Below, one piece after another: positions 13,511 through 14,854 of a stretch of DNA of 14,854 nt. The notes beneath the pieces are model-generated. The model had not been told where the DNA came from. It searched no databases and was given only the letters and a program-made list of their open reading frames with translations. This stretch comes from Bacteroidota bacterium (GTDB lineage Bacteria > Bacteroidota > Bacteroidia > Chitinophagales > Chitinophagaceae). Where the stretch lies: assembly GCA_023391315.1 (NCBI GenBank), contig JAEWBD010000414.1:1-14854 (forward strand). Reading direction: 5' to 3'. The first letter of the stretch is position 1, and each line of letters starts with the position of its first letter. Made by a program: the position numbers and the translations under genes.

Positions 13511-14854
13511 TTATGAAAGATACCTGCCTACAATTGGTACGCGCCTGCCAACACCATAGGCTTTTTCTGATACGCGGATGATAGGGCAAAACTGGTTACG
13601 TTTATACTCATTGGTATTTACAAGTTTCAAGGTGCGGTCAACAGTTGTGCTGTCAAATCCCAAAGCCTTTATTTCGTTGGGGCCAAGCCTGCGTTCTATG
13701 TATTGATATAAAATGGAATCGAGAATCGCGTAATCCGGCAGGCTGTCTGAATCTTTTTGATCAGGCCTTAGTTCAGCGCTGGGCGCTTTTATTAAAATAT
13801 TATTGGGGATGATTTCCTTATCACGATTAATGTATCGTGCCAGTGCATATATCTGCGATTTATAACAATCGCCTAAAACACTCAGGCCGCCGGCCATGTC
13901 TCCATATAAAGTGCCATAGCCTGTTGAGAGTTCACTTTTATTGGATGTGTTTAATAAAATATAACCAAATTTATTGGCGATTGCCATCAGCAGGTTGCCT
14001 CTTATGCGGCTTTGAATATTTTCTTCTGCCACAGAAAAAGGAAGGCCTTTGAATAATGGTTCCAGCGTTTCTAAAAACGATTCATAAATTGAATTAATGC
14101 GGATGATATCATAAGAATTATTCAGATTTTTACTTAATTGTTCCGCATCGTTTACAGAATGTTCTGTTGAATAAGGTGAAGGCATTAAAACAGCCCTTAC
14201 ATTTTCAGGCCCTAATGCTTCACAGGCAAGCGCTAAAACCAAAGCGCTGTCAATACCACCGGAAGAACCAAGAATAGCTTTTGTGAAACCCATCTTATTG
14301 AAATAATCACGAATGCCGAGTATCAGCGCCTGGTGTATCATTTCAAGGTTTAGTTCGGGCTGAAATTCTTTTATTGAAAGCTCTGTGTCCGGCAAATATT
14401 CAGCGCGTTCAATAACAGGCGCATCAATCGTTCCATCATCATTCAGCACAATAGTTTCAAGCGCTTCTTTAAACATGGGCAATATTTTGCAAAGGTTTCC
14501 ATGCTTGTCAAATGCAAGCGAAGAGCCGTCAAACACAATCTCGGTCTGGCTGCCAATCGTGTTGCAGTAAAACATGGGCAACTTATATTTCAGCACATTT
14601 GATTTTATAACGGCTTTGCGGTCTTCATTATGTGTATAATCAAACGGCGATGCACTGAGGTTAAGCATTACATTAGGTGATTGTTTTATTAAAGCATCCA
14701 TCGGGCAAATGCGATACAGCGGGTTATCGCCAAGGTTCCAGATGTCTTCACAAATAGTTATTGCCAGTTTTTTGCCTTTAAATTCAACAATATTCCAATC
14801 GAACGCCGGTTCAAAATAGCGGTATTCATCAAACACATCATAAGTGGGCAGCAA
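13511..14854 (-). CDS. nadE: Glutamine-dependent NAD+ synthetase, 5' end missing
   Basis: NadE makes NAD+ from nicotinate adenine dinucleotide, ATP and glutamine. The gene runs off the right edge: the visible 447 residues begin inside the N-terminal nitrilase-type glutaminase domain at L-L-P-T-Y-D-V-F-D-E-x-R, just after the expected catalytic Lys. The catalytic Cys of that domain is visible in ITICEDIW (visible residue 35), followed by NLSASPF and the substrate-side stretch FYCNTIGSQTE. The synthetase domain has the ATP P-loop GSSGGIDSALVLA (SGGIDS at visible 198-203), then SELSTGYGTLYGDMAGG and the C-terminal RVPIVGRYLS. A full-length protein of about 550 residues is expected for the ammonia-channelling two-domain type, so roughly 100 residues are outside. 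Its stop lies 91 bp before the GH63 start on the same strand. Confidence 0.96.
   Translation of the reverse strand: MLPTYDVFDEYRYFEPAFDWNIVEFKGKKLAITICEDIWNLGDNPLYRICPMDALIKQSPNVMLNLSASPFDYTHNEDRKAVIKSNVLKYKLPMFYCNTIGSQTEIVFDGSSLAFDKHGNLCKILPMFKEALETIVLNDDGTIDAPVIERAEYLPDTELSIKEFQPELNLEMIHQALILGIRDYFNKMGFTKAILGSSGGIDSALVLALACEALGPENVRAVLMPSPYSTEHSVNDAEQLSKNLNNSYDIIRINSIYESFLETLEPLFKGLPFSVAEENIQSRIRGNLLMAIANKFGYILLNTSNKSELSTGYGTLYGDMAGGLSVLGDCYKSQIYALARYINRDKEIIPNNILIKAPSAELRPDQKDSDSLPDYAILDSILYQYIERRLGPNEIKALGFDSTTVDRTLKLVNTNEYKRNQFCPIIRVSEKAYGVGRRVPIVGRYLS

Noticed and set aside
1..14854. tRNA, rRNA, CRISPR arrays, insertion sequences, phage or defence genes
   Set aside because: No cloverleaf, regular direct-repeat array, transposase, integrase or nuclease signature was seen in the sequence.

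Overview
The window reads as chromosomal DNA of a Bacteroidota bacterium, most likely from the Chitinophagaceae or a close relative. The evidence is a PorV subunit of the type IX secretion system, a DUF4292 lipoprotein, a degenerate-LytM EnvC-like protein, moderate GC content, no useful Shine-Dalgarno sequences, and several promoter boxes of the Bacteroidota type (TAnnTTTG). No phage, insertion sequence, CRISPR array, tRNA or rRNA gene was seen. Most of it is ordinary housekeeping sequence, and I found no defence system or biosynthetic cluster.

Left edge (1-809): the 3' part of a secreted subtilisin-type (S8) serine peptidase, cut by the window edge at what is probably its catalytic Asp codon. 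It carries an unexpected CXXCH motif.

Heme block (924-5634): two divergent operons. hemA-hemC-hemD run leftward with a 3-nt gap and then a 14-nt overlap. hemH-hemJ run rightward with an 11-nt gap. Together they make hydroxymethylbilane and uroporphyrinogen III from glutamyl-tRNA, then oxidise protoporphyrinogen and insert iron. hemL, hemB, hemE and the coproporphyrinogen oxidase must lie elsewhere. The shared 214-bp intergenic region holds a promoter candidate for each side, each overlapping an inverted repeat that could be an operator.

Envelope and metabolism block (5820-10541, all rightward): porV stands alone, followed by a 368-bp gap with a REP-like inverted repeat and a good intrinsic terminator. 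Then come ispF (isoprenoid precursor), dut (dUTPase), a DUF4292 lipoprotein and the EnvC-like protein, spaced like one operon.

Right part (10801-14854, leftward): a large cytoplasmic GH63/MGH1-like glycosidase and, cut by the right edge, a glutamine-dependent NAD+ synthetase. A second copy of the REP-like repeat lies between the converging EnvC-like and glycosidase genes.

The points most worth a second look are the four-cysteine cluster in the ferrochelatase, the repeat family, the paired inverted repeats on the divergent heme promoters, the promoter boxes placed almost on the start codon of hemH and the glycosidase, and the CXXCH motif in the peptidase.
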